A stretch of 64,000 nt of DNA from Paenibacillus rubinfantis (GTDB lineage Bacteria > Bacillota > Bacilli > Paenibacillales > Paenibacillaceae). Made by a program: the position numbers and the translations under genes. Location of the stretch: the NCBI RefSeq assembly GCF_001486505.1, contig NZ_LN909066.1, forward strand, positions 1,034,452-1,098,451, given 5' to 3'. Under the pieces are notes generated by a model. It was given only the letters and a program-made list of their open reading frames with translations. It searched no databases and was not told the origin of the DNA. How positions within the stretch are numbered: the stretch's first letter is position 1; every line of letters begins with the position of its first letter. Shown one piece after another: positions 8,748 to 16,727 of the stretch.

Positions 8748-8931
8748 AAAATGTTGCATTTTCTACAACATTTTAGGCTGGGGTGGAGTTAATGACCTCA
8801 AAATGTTGTAGTTTGTACAACATTTCACGGTAAAATGGGCCACTTGCCGTAAAAATGCTGCACTTTCTACAACATTTTGGTCAGAATGCCCATTTACCGG
8901 GGGAAAATGTTGTACTATTTGCAACATTTCA
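8748..8931. repeat. Four palindromic repeats spaced exactly 52 bp
   Basis: Four copies of a 27-28 base inverted repeat of the form AAAATGTTG-N9-CAACATTT begin at 8748, 8800, 8852 and 8904, so the period is exactly 52 bp. Stem sequences are conserved (with one ATGCTG variant) while loops and the 24-base spacers differ. The last copy runs up to the stop codon of the monooxygenase gene at 8929, so the array forms the 3' flank of that minus-strand gene. Confidence 0.9.
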
Positions 8932-9855
8932 GCCGCACGGCTCAGCCAGAAGTCGATAGGAATGCAGCCGCTCCTCATAATCAGGAATCGGCGTGACGAT
9001 CAAAAACTCGTCATTCTCGCACTTGTGCTGCAGGTCGCTCAACTGTTCGCGGACTTGGCGAGCTGTCCCAACGAATCCTTGAAAAGGCGAACCCCCTCGG
9101 TCGCGGAACCCTTCCGCCGCCTTCTCCGCTAAGGCCTCAGCCTGCGCTTCGGTCTCCGCGCAAATGACGCTGACAGCCAGCATGGCTACCGGCTTGGCAT
9201 GGTGAACGGAGGGGCGAAACGCTTCGCGGTAGGCCCGCAGGATCTCGGCTCCGTCGCTGTCGCTCATAAATTGGCCAAAAACGTAGCCCGTTCCAAGTTC
9301 GGCTGCGTAGCCGGCGCTTTTGACATTGGTCCCGAGCATCCACAGTTCCAGCGGAAGCTCGGGGATCGGCCGGGCGGTGACGGGATGTTCCTCGTAGAGG
9401 TAACGGTCCGCAAGCAGGTCGGTGAGATCCTTGGCCAACTGCGGATAGCGCCCTACCCGTTCCAGGAAATTGCCGCTCAAAGCCATCGCCGCATGCGCTT
9501 CCCCGCCGGGAGCTCGGCCGATCCCGAGGTCGACGCGCCCCGGGTACAGCGCCGACAACAACCTGAAGTTTTCTGCAACCTTCAGCGGACTGTAATGCGG
9601 CAGCAAAACAGCACCCGACCCCAGACGAATCCGGCGGGTGGCCGCTCCAATCGCGGATAACAGCACCTCCGGCGCCGAGCTGGCCAGCCCCTCCATATCG
9701 TGGTGCTCCGCCGTCCAGTAGCGTTGATATCCCAGCTCTTCTGCCCGCCGAGCCAACCGGATCGCTTGTTCCAGTGCTGCTTCGGCTGTAGTCCCCGGGA
9801 GCTTTGGAACGAGATCCAGCACGCTAAGCTTTAACCTCATCTCAGGTTCAGTCAT
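8929..9855 (-). CDS. Luciferase-like flavin-dependent monooxygenase (LLM class)
   Basis: 308 residues from the ATG at 9855, which has an AGGAGGGGG ribosome site; the frame stays open 24 codons upstream but begins with arginine-rich non-conserved sequence. The start LKLSVLDLVP, the RYWTAEHHDM segment and PGRVDLGIGRAPGG near residue 110 are typical of the MsnO8/YhbW group of single-component bacterial luciferase-like oxidoreductases. They use reduced flavin; the substrate is unknown. It lies 31 bases downstream of the cobC-like gene and may be the last gene of that operon, ending in the 52-bp palindrome array. Confidence 0.9.
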   Translation of the reverse strand: MTEPEMRLKLSVLDLVPKLPGTTAEAALEQAIRLARRAEELGYQRYWTAEHHDMEGLASSAPEVLLSAIGAATRRIRLGSGAVLLPHYSPLKVAENFRLLSALYPGRVDLGIGRAPGGEAHAAMALSGNFLERVGRYPQLAKDLTDLLADRYLYEEHPVTARPIPELPLELWMLGTNVKSAGYAAELGTGYVFGQFMSDSDGAEILRAYREAFRPSVHHAKPVAMLAVSVICAETEAQAEALAEKAAEGFRDRGGSPFQGFVGTARQVREQLSDLQHKCENDEFLIVTPIPDYEERLHSYRLLAEPCG

Positions 9856-9886
9856 TGTCCCCCTCCTTCTCCTCCTCAGATTCTCC

Positions 9887-10621
9887 TTACCCTTGAATAA
9901 ACAAACGTTGAATGCCGCCCGGCCCAACCCGAGTGTCCCAGAACCCCAGACCAGGCTGCAGCAACGAGCTGAGCATCGAAATTACTCCGCCGTGGGTGAT
10001 GATGAGCAAACGCGTGACCTCGTGGGGCTGGGGGTGTGACGGGAACAGCGGCGAAGACGGTCGCAGTGGTGAAGACGGTGACAGCGGTGAAGACGGTGGC
10101 AGCGGTGAAAACAGCGGTTCCCCCCCAGTTGGCGGAAGGGACGTACGCGCCTCAGCGTTTAACTGGCTGCGGGGTTCGAGACCCGCTCCTTCCTCCAGAG
10201 TACCAGTTAAGGACAGCAGCTCTCGACACACCTCCCCTACGCGCGACCGAAAAGCCTCCCACGATTCGCCGTCCGGAGGAGTCACCGCCTGCGGATCGTC
10301 AATCCATGCACGGTATCGCTCATTATCCTTAAGCATTTCGTACGTCTGACCTTCCCACAAGCCAAAGTCCATTTCCCGCAAGCGCGGGTCATACTGAACG
10401 TTGTTCAGCAAATCCGGACGAGCCCACGCCAGCGTTTCCCGGCAACGCCGCAAATCGCTGGCAAACACCGCCGCGAAATTCACCCCTTCCAGCTCCCGGT
10501 GTAGATCGGTTAAACCCGATGCCTCCCCCGGCAGCAACGAGGGGTCGCTATGGCCTTGATATCGACGTTCGGCGTTCCAGGCCGTGAGGCCGTGACGAAC
10601 CAGCCACCATTCCACGTTCAT
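9887..10621 (-). CDS. cobC: Histidine phosphatase family protein, probable alpha-ribazole phosphatase
   Basis: 244 residues. The phosphoglycerate mutase-like catalytic core is clear: RHG motif with His9 (WLVRHGLTAW), Arg pair in SDLRRCRETL, an acidic REMDFGLWEG motif, and the second catalytic His in LLIITHGG near the C-terminus. Neighbouring cobalamin salvage genes make alpha-ribazole-5'-phosphate dephosphorylation in the lower-ligand pathway the most likely role. Unusually, a low-complexity Ser/Pro/Leu-rich stretch of about 40 residues, encoded by an 18-bp tandem repeat, is inserted just before the second His motif. It probably forms a surface loop; whether the enzyme stays active is not known. 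Confidence 0.82.
   Translation of the reverse strand: MNVEWWLVRHGLTAWNAERRYQGHSDPSLLPGEASGLTDLHRELEGVNFAAVFASDLRRCRETLAWARPDLLNNVQYDPRLREMDFGLWEGQTYEMLKDNERYRAWIDDPQAVTPPDGESWEAFRSRVGEVCRELLSLTGTLEEGAGLEPRSQLNAEARTSLPPTGGEPLFSPLPPSSPLSPSSPLRPSSPLFPSHPQPHEVTRLLIITHGGVISMLSSLLQPGLGFWDTRVGPGGIQRLFIQG
10036..10128. repeat. In-frame 18-bp tandem repeat inside the phosphatase gene
   Basis: About four to five imperfect copies of GGTGAAGACGGTGACAGC occur in tandem. The 18-bp period keeps the frame and encodes repeats such as SSPLSP on the minus strand. The flanking sequences are normal phosphatase sequence, so this is an expansion inserted into a gene. Confidence 0.85.
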
Positions 10622-10643
10622 TCTCGTTCACCTCCAAAGCCAA

Positions 10644-10954
10644 CTAAATCCAAGTCCAATGGCCCGTGATCGCGATCCATACCGCCGTTCCCGCAATCAC
10701 CGTCACATTGGCAGTCCAGAACATCAGCTTTGCTGTGCGAGTTACGTCATCGGGCACCAACTCGCGGGTTTTGTCGCCCATATAGGCGCGGAACGAAACG
10801 ACGCCGTGATAGGATTTTTCCCCGCCAAGCCGAACCCCAAGCGCCCCGGCTACCGTTGCTTCCGGGTAGCCGCTGTTCGGGCTCGGATGCTTGGCGGCAT
10901 CGCGGCGCACCGTCCGCTTATAAACATCTAGAGGGGTATAAACACAAGCGGTAA
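10644..10954 (-). pseudogene. cbiB: 3' remnant of cobinamide-phosphate synthase gene (cbiB)
   Basis: About 100 C-terminal residues are recognisable: LDVYKRTVRRDAAKHPSPNS, then GYPEATVAGALGVRLGG, then a C-terminal hydrophobic tail. In CbiB this stretch is the end of an integral membrane protein of roughly 300 or more residues that joins cobyric acid and aminopropanol phosphate. The N-terminal two thirds and most membrane spans are missing. Upstream of about 10955 the sequence switches to the cbiZ-like gene in a different frame. No start codon gives a normal CbiB, so I treat it as a deletion relic. Confidence 0.78.
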
Positions 10955-11427
10955 TGCGGAAGAAAAACAGAACCCGTCGACGCCCCCGCCGTCGCGCAGC
11001 AAAAGACGGCGAAATCCTCGCCGCGTTCCTCCGCCACCGCGGCATAACGCATCGGCACCGCCGTCAGCAGCCCGGCCGTCGCCTCCGAGGGGTACCCCCA
11101 TTGCCCTAACAAGTCGGCAATGTCCCGCGCCGGGTCGTCGCAGCGGTACTGGCGGTCTACATAGATGTTGACCATGCGGCGCAGCTTCCCAAACCCGCCG
11201 CCATACACCGCGCTGCTTAAGCCGTCCATCTCCTGCGGCGCCTCCAGCATCAAATGCCGTTCCCCATACTTCAGCTTTAACCCCGGCCAGGCTTCGGATG
11301 CATAAACCGCCGCACCCGGCCGCGCCTCCATAAAAGGCATCTCTATCGTCATTTTTTCCATCCTCCCAGCACCACATCTCGCTCCAATCAGGCTTGCTTC
11401 ATCCAAATCTAATTCGCAGGAAGTCAC
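10955..11427 (-). pseudogene. cbiZ: 5' remnant of adenosylcobinamide amidohydrolase gene (cbiZ)
   Basis: The first 150 or so codons resemble CbiZ: RMVNIYVDRQY near residue 85, GLLTAVPMRYAAV and FCCATAGAS near residue 145. After this the similarity ends abruptly and the frame continues for about 19 unrelated codons into the cbiB remnant, stopping at 10918. CbiZ opens cobinamides and pseudo-cobamides for salvage; intact proteins continue well past the ATAG segment. The truncation point (10955-10978) coincides with the truncation of cbiB, as expected from one deletion. The 5' part follows the cobD-like gene after 39 bases. Confidence 0.75.
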
Positions 11428-11466
11428 ATGGAACGGTTCCTCCTCCTCTTCCTTAGGAATCTTTCT

Positions 11467-12576
11467 TTAACAACTCTCTTCCTTCAACGAGTCCCCCAAC
11501 ACCGCATTCAGCTCCCGCAGCAGCTTATCGCAGGCCGGCTCCTCCTTCACGGCCACCCGGATATCCCGCTTCGTCAGCCCCGGATACATCGCGCAGCTGC
11601 GCACCAGCACACCGCGCCGTCCGAGTGCGGTCTGCATCGTCTCAGCCGTCCACGGCTCCGGTACCCGAACGAGCAGGAAGTTCGCTTCGCCCGGCCAAGT
11701 TTGGCAGCCCAGCCGCGTCAACTCGCCCACCAGCTTTTCGCGTTGCTCCTTCACCAGCTCCAAAGTCGCCCGCTCATAAGAAACGTCTGCCCTCAAGCAA
11801 AACTCCCCCGCTCGCAGCGCCAACGCGTTAACGCTCCAGGTGACCTGCTTGTCCCGCATACGCCGGGCCGTCTCAGGGTGCGCAATCGCATAACCTAGCC
11901 TGAGGCCCGGAATGGCATAAAATTTCGTCATCGACCGGACCAAAATGAGATGCGGGTAATCCAGAAGCTCCGGCAGCAGCGTCCGCCGCTCCGGTTCCGG
12001 AATAAAGTCGATAAACGCTTCATCAATCACCACATACGTGCCGTATCGTTCTCCGGCCGCAGCGAATCGCCGCAGCTCGTCCAAGCCGTATTGTACCCCG
12101 TTGGGGTTGTTGGGCTGGCCGATAAACGCCAAATCCGTCTCGCGGATCAAGCCCTCCACTTCCTCCGGCGTGGCCCTAAACGCCCTTTCCTCCGTCCCGA
12201 ACACCGACAACACCCGGGCGCCAAACTGCTCCGCAAGCGTACGGTATTCGGAAAAACAAGGCTCCACCACCCCAACCTTCCCCGGGGCGAGTCCCAGCAG
12301 CGCCAGCGCCATATTTTCCGCCGCTCCGTTCCCAACCACCAGCGCTCCCTCTTCCACTTGAAGGCGGGCAGCCAGCAGCGTCACCAGCGCGCGATGCCCT
12401 GGATCCGGGTAACGCACAATGTCCGGCAGCGCCTCCCGCAAAACCTCCAGCAGCCCTGGCGGAGGCCCCAGCGGATTGATATTCGCACTAAAATCCGTCC
12501 ATTCCCCCGCGGCCACGCCGTACCGGGCCGAAGCCGTCACCAGGTCGCCGCCGTGACCGTATACTTCCAACACCAT
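11467..12576 (-). CDS. cobD: Threonine-phosphate decarboxylase (CobD-like aminotransferase)
   Basis: 369 residues, a fold-type I PLP enzyme. Visible features are the N-terminal HGGD motif typical of CobD, NINPLGPPP, QPNNPNG, the aspartate in YVVIDEAF (Asp185) and the PLP lysine in VRSMTKFYAIPGLRLGYA (Lys218). The HGGD start plus cbiZ/cbiB/cobC neighbours favour L-threonine-O-3-phosphate decarboxylase, which makes the aminopropanol linker of cobalamin, over histidinol-phosphate aminotransferase. It is the first gene of the minus-strand cluster with its own promoter. With cbiB broken in this cluster, its product may have no local use. Confidence 0.85.
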   Translation of the reverse strand: MVLEVYGHGGDLVTASARYGVAAGEWTDFSANINPLGPPPGLLEVLREALPDIVRYPDPGHRALVTLLAARLQVEEGALVVGNGAAENMALALLGLAPGKVGVVEPCFSEYRTLAEQFGARVLSVFGTEERAFRATPEEVEGLIRETDLAFIGQPNNPNGVQYGLDELRRFAAAGERYGTYVVIDEAFIDFIPEPERRTLLPELLDYPHLILVRSMTKFYAIPGLRLGYAIAHPETARRMRDKQVTWSVNALALRAGEFCLRADVSYERATLELVKEQREKLVGELTRLGCQTWPGEANFLLVRVPEPWTAETMQTALGRRGVLVRSCAMYPGLTKRDIRVAVKEEPACDKLLRELNAVLGDSLKEESC

Positions 12577-12618
12577 AAAGCGATTCCTCTTTTCTCTCCA
12601 AAAAGTTCAGGTGTCCCC

Positions 12619-12647
12619 ATTATCGGTTTCCCGCCTTCTTCCGTCAA
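12619..12647 (-). promoter_or_regulatory. Promoter of the cobalamin salvage cluster
   Basis: On the minus strand, TTGACG (12642-12647) and GATAAT (12619-12624) are 17 bases apart. The predicted leader is only about 35 bases, and I see no cobalamin riboswitch in it. Confidence 0.7.
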
Positions 12648-12695
12648 CAGGGAAGGGCCCGGCATTCTTTTTCGGCAAAAAGCGCTGCTCCCCCT

Positions 12696-12723
12696 TTGGT
12701 TTCGACACCAATTGGTTTACAAT
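12696..12723 (+). promoter_or_regulatory. Possible promoter of the lipoate ligase gene
   Basis: TTGGTT (12696-12701) and TACAAT (12718-12723) are 16 bases apart, about 77 bases before the start codon. Moderate match. Confidence 0.45.
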
Positions 12724-12800
12724 AAAATCATATGCGTGTACGACTACATACCGGGGCCTGACCATCAGGCAACCGGCCGCAAATAGGAGGATGGAGAACC

Positions 12801-13805
12801 ATGCTGTTTATCGATAACGAAGGCATTACCGATGCGTCCGTCAATTTGGCCATCGAAGAGTTTGCCTTAAGACATTTGCCGCTGGAGGACGACAGCTATT
12901 TGCTGTTTTATATCAACGCCCCTTCCATCATTATCGGCAAGCATCAGAACACGATCGAAGAGATCAATCAGGAATATGTCAAGGAGAACGGCGTGCAAGT
13001 CGTCCGGCGGCTGTCCGGCGGCGGCGCGGTTTACCACGATTTGGGGAACCTGAACTTCAGCTTCATCACCAAGGATGACGGCCAATCGTTCCACAACTTC
13101 CGCAAGTTTACGGAGCCGGTGGTGCAGGCGCTGAAATCGCTGGGCGTCAACGCGGAAATGACCGGACGCAACGACCTTCAAGTCGGGGAGCAAAAGATTT
13201 CCGGCAACGCCCAATTCGCCACACGCGGGCGGATGTTCAGCCACGGGACACTGATGTTTAATCTGAATCTCGACAACGTGCAGGCATCGCTCAAAGCCAA
13301 TCCGGAGAAATTCAAATCGAAGAGCACCAAATCCGTGCGCAGCCGGGTGGCTAATATCATCGACTTCCTGGACCGCAAAATGACGATCGTGGAATTCCGC
13401 GCCGAGCTGCTGCGGCATATTTTTGGCATGGAACCCAACGCCGTACCTCAATATAAACTGACGGAAGCGGATTGGGCGAAAATCCACGAGATTTCCGCGC
13501 AACGCTATAAGAACTGGGATTGGAACTACGGTTTGTCGCCGGAGAGCAATGTGAAGCACGCGAAGAAATTCCCGGTCGGCATCATCGATCTGCGCATGAA
13601 CATCAAAGACGGGCATATTCAGGACATCAAGATTTACGGCGACTTTTTTGGCGTCGGCGACGTGGCGGATATCGAGGACAAGCTGAGAGGCGTTAAATAT
13701 GAGGATTCGGCCGTACGGGAAGCGCTCGCCGGCACGGATGTGAAGCATTACTTCGGTAATCTGGAGCTGGAGGATTTCATCGGACTGGTTTTCCTTGAGG
13801 AATAA
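12801..13805 (+). CDS. lplA: Lipoate-protein ligase
   Basis: 334 residues. The lipoate/biotin ligase signature RRLSGGGAVYHD (69-80) and the catalytic lysine in GEQKISGNAQ (Lys132) are present, and a C-terminal accessory domain follows from about residue 250, as in LplA/LplJ. The enzyme activates free lipoate with ATP and attaches it to E2 and GcvH lysines. The ATG has an AGGAGGATGGAGA ribosome site. The stop overlaps the possible TTG start of the EamA gene by 11 bases. Confidence 0.95.
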   Translation: MLFIDNEGITDASVNLAIEEFALRHLPLEDDSYLLFYINAPSIIIGKHQNTIEEINQEYVKENGVQVVRRLSGGGAVYHDLGNLNFSFITKDDGQSFHNFRKFTEPVVQALKSLGVNAEMTGRNDLQVGEQKISGNAQFATRGRMFSHGTLMFNLNLDNVQASLKANPEKFKSKSTKSVRSRVANIIDFLDRKMTIVEFRAELLRHIFGMEPNAVPQYKLTEADWAKIHEISAQRYKNWDWNYGLSPESNVKHAKKFPVGIIDLRMNIKDGHIQDIKIYGDFFGVGDVADIEDKLRGVKYEDSAVREALAGTDVKHYFGNLELEDFIGLVFLEE

Positions 13806-14730
13806 CGAGCCCCCCTCCCCTTTGCAAAAGCCCGCCCTTAACCGGACCCGTTTGGCCGATCTGGGGCTGTTGTTCGTCGCGTTGATGTGGGGCTGCACCT
13901 TCCTGATCGTTCAGCATGCGGTACGGGTGCTCCCGCCCCTCGCTTTTAACGGCATCCGCTTTATCGGGGCAGCGCTGCTGCTCGCTTTAATCATCGCCGT
14001 GTTTTATCGGCAGGAGTGGAAGCAAATGTCCTGGCGGATGGCGGGGCACGCGGCGCTGCTGGGGGGTCTGCTGTTTCTGGGCTACACGTTCCAAACGGTC
14101 GGGCTGTTATATACTTCAACCTCGAATGCCGGCTTCATTACGGGGTTATCGGTTGTGATCGTGCCCTTTTTATCGTTTTGGTTGCTGAAGCACCGCATTT
14201 CCCGGTTTACCTGGATCAGCGCGTTCCTGGCCGCCGCCGGACTTTATCTGTTGGCGTTCGCCGGTACCCAGGGCTTATCCTGGAACCGCGGCGATGCGCT
14301 GGTGTTTTTGTGCGCCATCGCGTTTGGGCTGCACGTCGCCTACACCGGCGTGTTTGCTCCCCGCTACCCGGCATTGCCCCTGGCCTCGCTGCAGATGGCG
14401 GTCGTTGGCCTCTTGAGTACAGCCGGTTCACTGCTATTCGAACGCACGGCGTCCTGGAACGAAACGGCCGGCCAACTCATGCAGCCGGAAGTATGGCTTG
14501 CGCTGCTCGTCTCAATTGGACCCACCAGCGCATTTGCTTTTTGGATCCAGACGGTGGCTCAGAAGTTCACCAGCCCCTCCCGTGTGGCGGTAATCTTCGC
14601 GATGGAGCCGGTGTTTGCTGCGGTAACCGGCGTGCTTTTTGGCGGCGAACGGCTTGGCTTGGCGGCAGGGATGGGCTGTCTATGCATCCTGGGCGGCATG
14701 CTGTTGGCGGAATTGAAATCCGCCGGATAG
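13795..14730 (+). CDS. EamA/DMT-family transporter
   Basis: About 311 residues with ten hydrophobic segments arranged as two five-helix EamA repeats (LGLLFVALMWGCTFLIVQHA near the N-terminus). Such proteins export metabolites; the substrate is unknown. The start is uncertain: no ATG lies upstream of the first helix. A TTG at 13795 overlaps lplA by 11 bases without a good ribosome site, and a second TTG lies at 13822. Translation may be coupled to lplA. GC-rich codon usage is like its neighbours. Confidence 0.85.
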   Translation: MRNNEPPSPLQKPALNRTRLADLGLLFVALMWGCTFLIVQHAVRVLPPLAFNGIRFIGAALLLALIIAVFYRQEWKQMSWRMAGHAALLGGLLFLGYTFQTVGLLYTSTSNAGFITGLSVVIVPFLSFWLLKHRISRFTWISAFLAAAGLYLLAFAGTQGLSWNRGDALVFLCAIAFGLHVAYTGVFAPRYPALPLASLQMAVVGLLSTAGSLLFERTASWNETAGQLMQPEVWLALLVSIGPTSAFAFWIQTVAQKFTSPSRVAVIFAMEPVFAAVTGVLFGGERLGLAAGMGCLCILGGMLLAELKSAG

Positions 14731-14761
14731 AGAGAGACATTTTCTAAAGAGGAGAGAAACC

Positions 14762-15565
14762 ATGTATAAACTGATTGCCATCGATATTGACGACACTTTG
14801 ATTAATGATGACAAAGAAGTGACCCCCGCAACGCAGCAGGCGCTGGAGCAAGCTGTAGCCCAAGGCGTTGTCGTCACCCTGGCGACCGGCCGCGCCTACG
14901 CATCGGCCCAAGCGATCGCCCGTCAGACGGGACTCAACGTGCCGATCATTACGTACCAAGGCGCGCTGGTGAAGAACCTGATGGACGAAAAGGTGCTCTA
15001 CGAGCGTTACGTCCCGATGGAAGCCGCACGCAAGCTGTTTGAATACTGCATCGAGCGCAACCTGCACCTGCAAACGTATATCGACGATAAACTGTACGCC
15101 CGCGAGGAGAACCAGAAGCTGATCGACTATACCACGCTGAACCGGACGCGGTATTATGTGGAGCCGGATTTTGCCAAGCTGGTCGCCCAGCCGACGCCTA
15201 AAATGCTAATCATCGACGAGCCCGACTACCTGGACCAAATCGCTCCGGAGCTGCGCGAGTTGCTTGGGGATGGCGTTCATATCACCAAGTCCAAGCCGAA
15301 CTTCCTGGAGATCATGCAAGCGGAAGGCACCAAAGGCCATGCCCTGCGTTTCCTGGCGGCCCACTTCGACTGCGACTTGTCGCAAACGATCGCCATCGGC
15401 GATTCGTGGAACGACCATGAGATGCTCGAAGCCGCCGGTCTCGGCGTGGCGATGGGCAATGCGATTCCCGCATTAAAGGAGATCGCCGACTTCGTGACCT
15501 TAAGCAACAATGAGGACGGCGTAAAGCACGTGATCGAGAAGTTTGTGCTAAATGCAAAAAACTAA
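14762..15565 (+). CDS. Cof-type HAD-superfamily phosphatase
   Basis: 267 residues. HAD motif I is AIDIDDTLINDD with the nucleophile Asp near residue 8 and the acid Asp two residues later, motif II is TLATGRAY, and motif IV is AIGDSWNDHEML near residue 220. It has a type IIB cap, as in sugar phosphatases such as YidA. Likely substrates are sugar phosphates or similar small phosphoesters. The ribosome site GAGGAGAG precedes the ATG by five to six bases. The stop codon lies inside the first arm of the terminator stem. Confidence 0.93.
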   Translation: MYKLIAIDIDDTLINDDKEVTPATQQALEQAVAQGVVVTLATGRAYASAQAIARQTGLNVPIITYQGALVKNLMDEKVLYERYVPMEAARKLFEYCIERNLHLQTYIDDKLYAREENQKLIDYTTLNRTRYYVEPDFAKLVAQPTPKMLIIDEPDYLDQIAPELRELLGDGVHITKSKPNFLEIMQAEGTKGHALRFLAAHFDCDLSQTIAIGDSWNDHEMLEAAGLGVAMGNAIPALKEIADFVTLSNNEDGVKHVIEKFVLNAKN

Positions 15566-15590
15566 CTGGGTTCCTCCAGTTAGTTTTTTT
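15554..15590 (+). terminator. Intrinsic terminator after the HAD gene
   Basis: AACTAACTGG (15560-15569) pairs with CCAGTTAGTT (15576-15585) around six bases, followed by a run of seven T. Confidence 0.93.
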
Positions 15591-15597
15591 AATATAG

Positions 15598-15825
15598 CTG
15601 AAATTTCGCATCCAATTTGCCGCTGGACGCGGTAAAAAGCGAAATCTATTCGGTTTTTCATATAGATTTGGGGTATTTGCGTCCGATTGGGGCGAATAAG
15701 CATGAAATTTCATATACATTTGGCCTAGGTGACTGGACGTGGATGAAATGTATTCGATATTTCGCATACATTCGGCAAAAGTACCACTAATGGGCAAATT
15801 GTACTCGATTTTTCGCATACATGAT
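15598..15825. repeat. Five degenerate repeats with 52-bp period
   Basis: Five copies of a motif close to GATTTTTCGCATACATTTGG occur in the intergenic space; aligning on the conserved TTTC, the C falls at 15607, 15659, 15711, 15763 and 15814, giving spacings of 52, 52, 52 and 51. The segments between them also share weak similarity (GGACG and GAAAT-TATTC). The motif differs from the palindromes at 8748-8931 but the period is the same. No gene is seen here. Confidence 0.8.
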
Positions 15826-15839
15826 CCTCATACCCGCCA

Positions 15840-16622
15840 TCATTCCCCCAACTGCAGCGGTACCCTCATCCCCGTAGCGGCAAACTCCACGCCTTCCGGT
15901 AATCCATAATCGCGGCGAAGGTCGATATCGTGCGACAGATGCGTAAACACCGTCCGCGCCGGGCGGACCTCGTTCAAGAGCTCCAGCGCCTCCCTTACGT
16001 CATACACCGATCGGGTCGAAAATTCCGCCGTTTCATGGTAGAAGCTGGTACCTAACACCAGCAGATCAAGGCCAAACAACGGTTGTTTTTGCTCCTCCGG
16101 CAAAGCGATCGAATCGGAGCAATAAGCCCAGGCGAAGCCATCTTTCTCTAATCGATAGGCATACGAAAAGCCGTTTTTGCCGTGGAATACCTTCCACGCA
16201 TGGATTTGCCACCCGGCCAGCCGAGTCCCCTCTCCGCCGACGGCATGCAGATCCAAATGGCCGCCCAGCCACGGGTATTGCCGAAGGATCGTATCCAGCA
16301 CCTCTTGCGGCGCGTACAGCTGTCCTCGTCTGCCCAACCAGCGGCAAGCGTCCGCCCATTCGGGCAACCCGCCAATATGATCGAAATGGGCATGCGTGAC
16401 CAGAATCTGCTCCGCAAAACGCTGCCCCCTTCGCTCCATACCGGTCCGCCAATCCGGTCCGCAATCAATCAGGAAGCCGCCTTCGTCCCCTTCGACTGCG
16501 ACCAGTGCGCGGTATCTCCGGTTTACGCCGGAGCTCCGCGCCTCCCCGCACACTTCGCAATCACAATACACGCGAGGAACCCCCATCGCGTCCCCGGTAC
16601 CGATAAACTCAAGTTGATCCAT
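15840..16622 (-). CDS. MBL-fold metallohydrolase (PhnP-like)
   Basis: 260 residues from the ATG at 16622, which has an AGGAGGGAG site; the 24 upstream open codons are unlikely to be translated. The metal-binding motif THAHFDHIGG (His77, His79, Asp81, His82) and an N-terminal cysteine group YCDCEVCGEA (Cys20, 22, 25) are typical of PhnP-like phosphodiesterases of the beta-lactamase fold. Known relatives cleave cyclic phosphodiesters; no phosphonate genes are nearby, so the substrate is left open. Confidence 0.88.
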   Translation of the reverse strand: MDQLEFIGTGDAMGVPRVYCDCEVCGEARSSGVNRRYRALVAVEGDEGGFLIDCGPDWRTGMERRGQRFAEQILVTHAHFDHIGGLPEWADACRWLGRRGQLYAPQEVLDTILRQYPWLGGHLDLHAVGGEGTRLAGWQIHAWKVFHGKNGFSYAYRLEKDGFAWAYCSDSIALPEEQKQPLFGLDLLVLGTSFYHETAEFSTRSVYDVREALELLNEVRPARTVFTHLSHDIDLRRDYGLPEGVEFAATGMRVPLQLGE

Positions 16623-16727
16623 ATCGAAACGTCTCCCTCCTGACAAGTCACTTGTTCCTATTTTTCGAGAAATCCACGCTGTCCCATACAGCAACTTGCT
16701 TGATCTGGAGGGTTGACAGACAGAAGC

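Noticed and set aside
8748..8931. CRISPR array
   Set aside because: The repeats are imperfect palindromes, the spacers are 24 bases, and there are no cas genes. The same reasoning rejects the array at 15598-15825.
12577..12800. Cobalamin riboswitch before cobD
   Set aside because: The leader from the predicted promoter to the start codon is only about 35 bases and no B12 box-like motif was seen.
15312..15818. A 168-residue minus-strand frame
   Set aside because: It begins in the 52-bp repeats and continues antisense through the HAD phosphatase gene.
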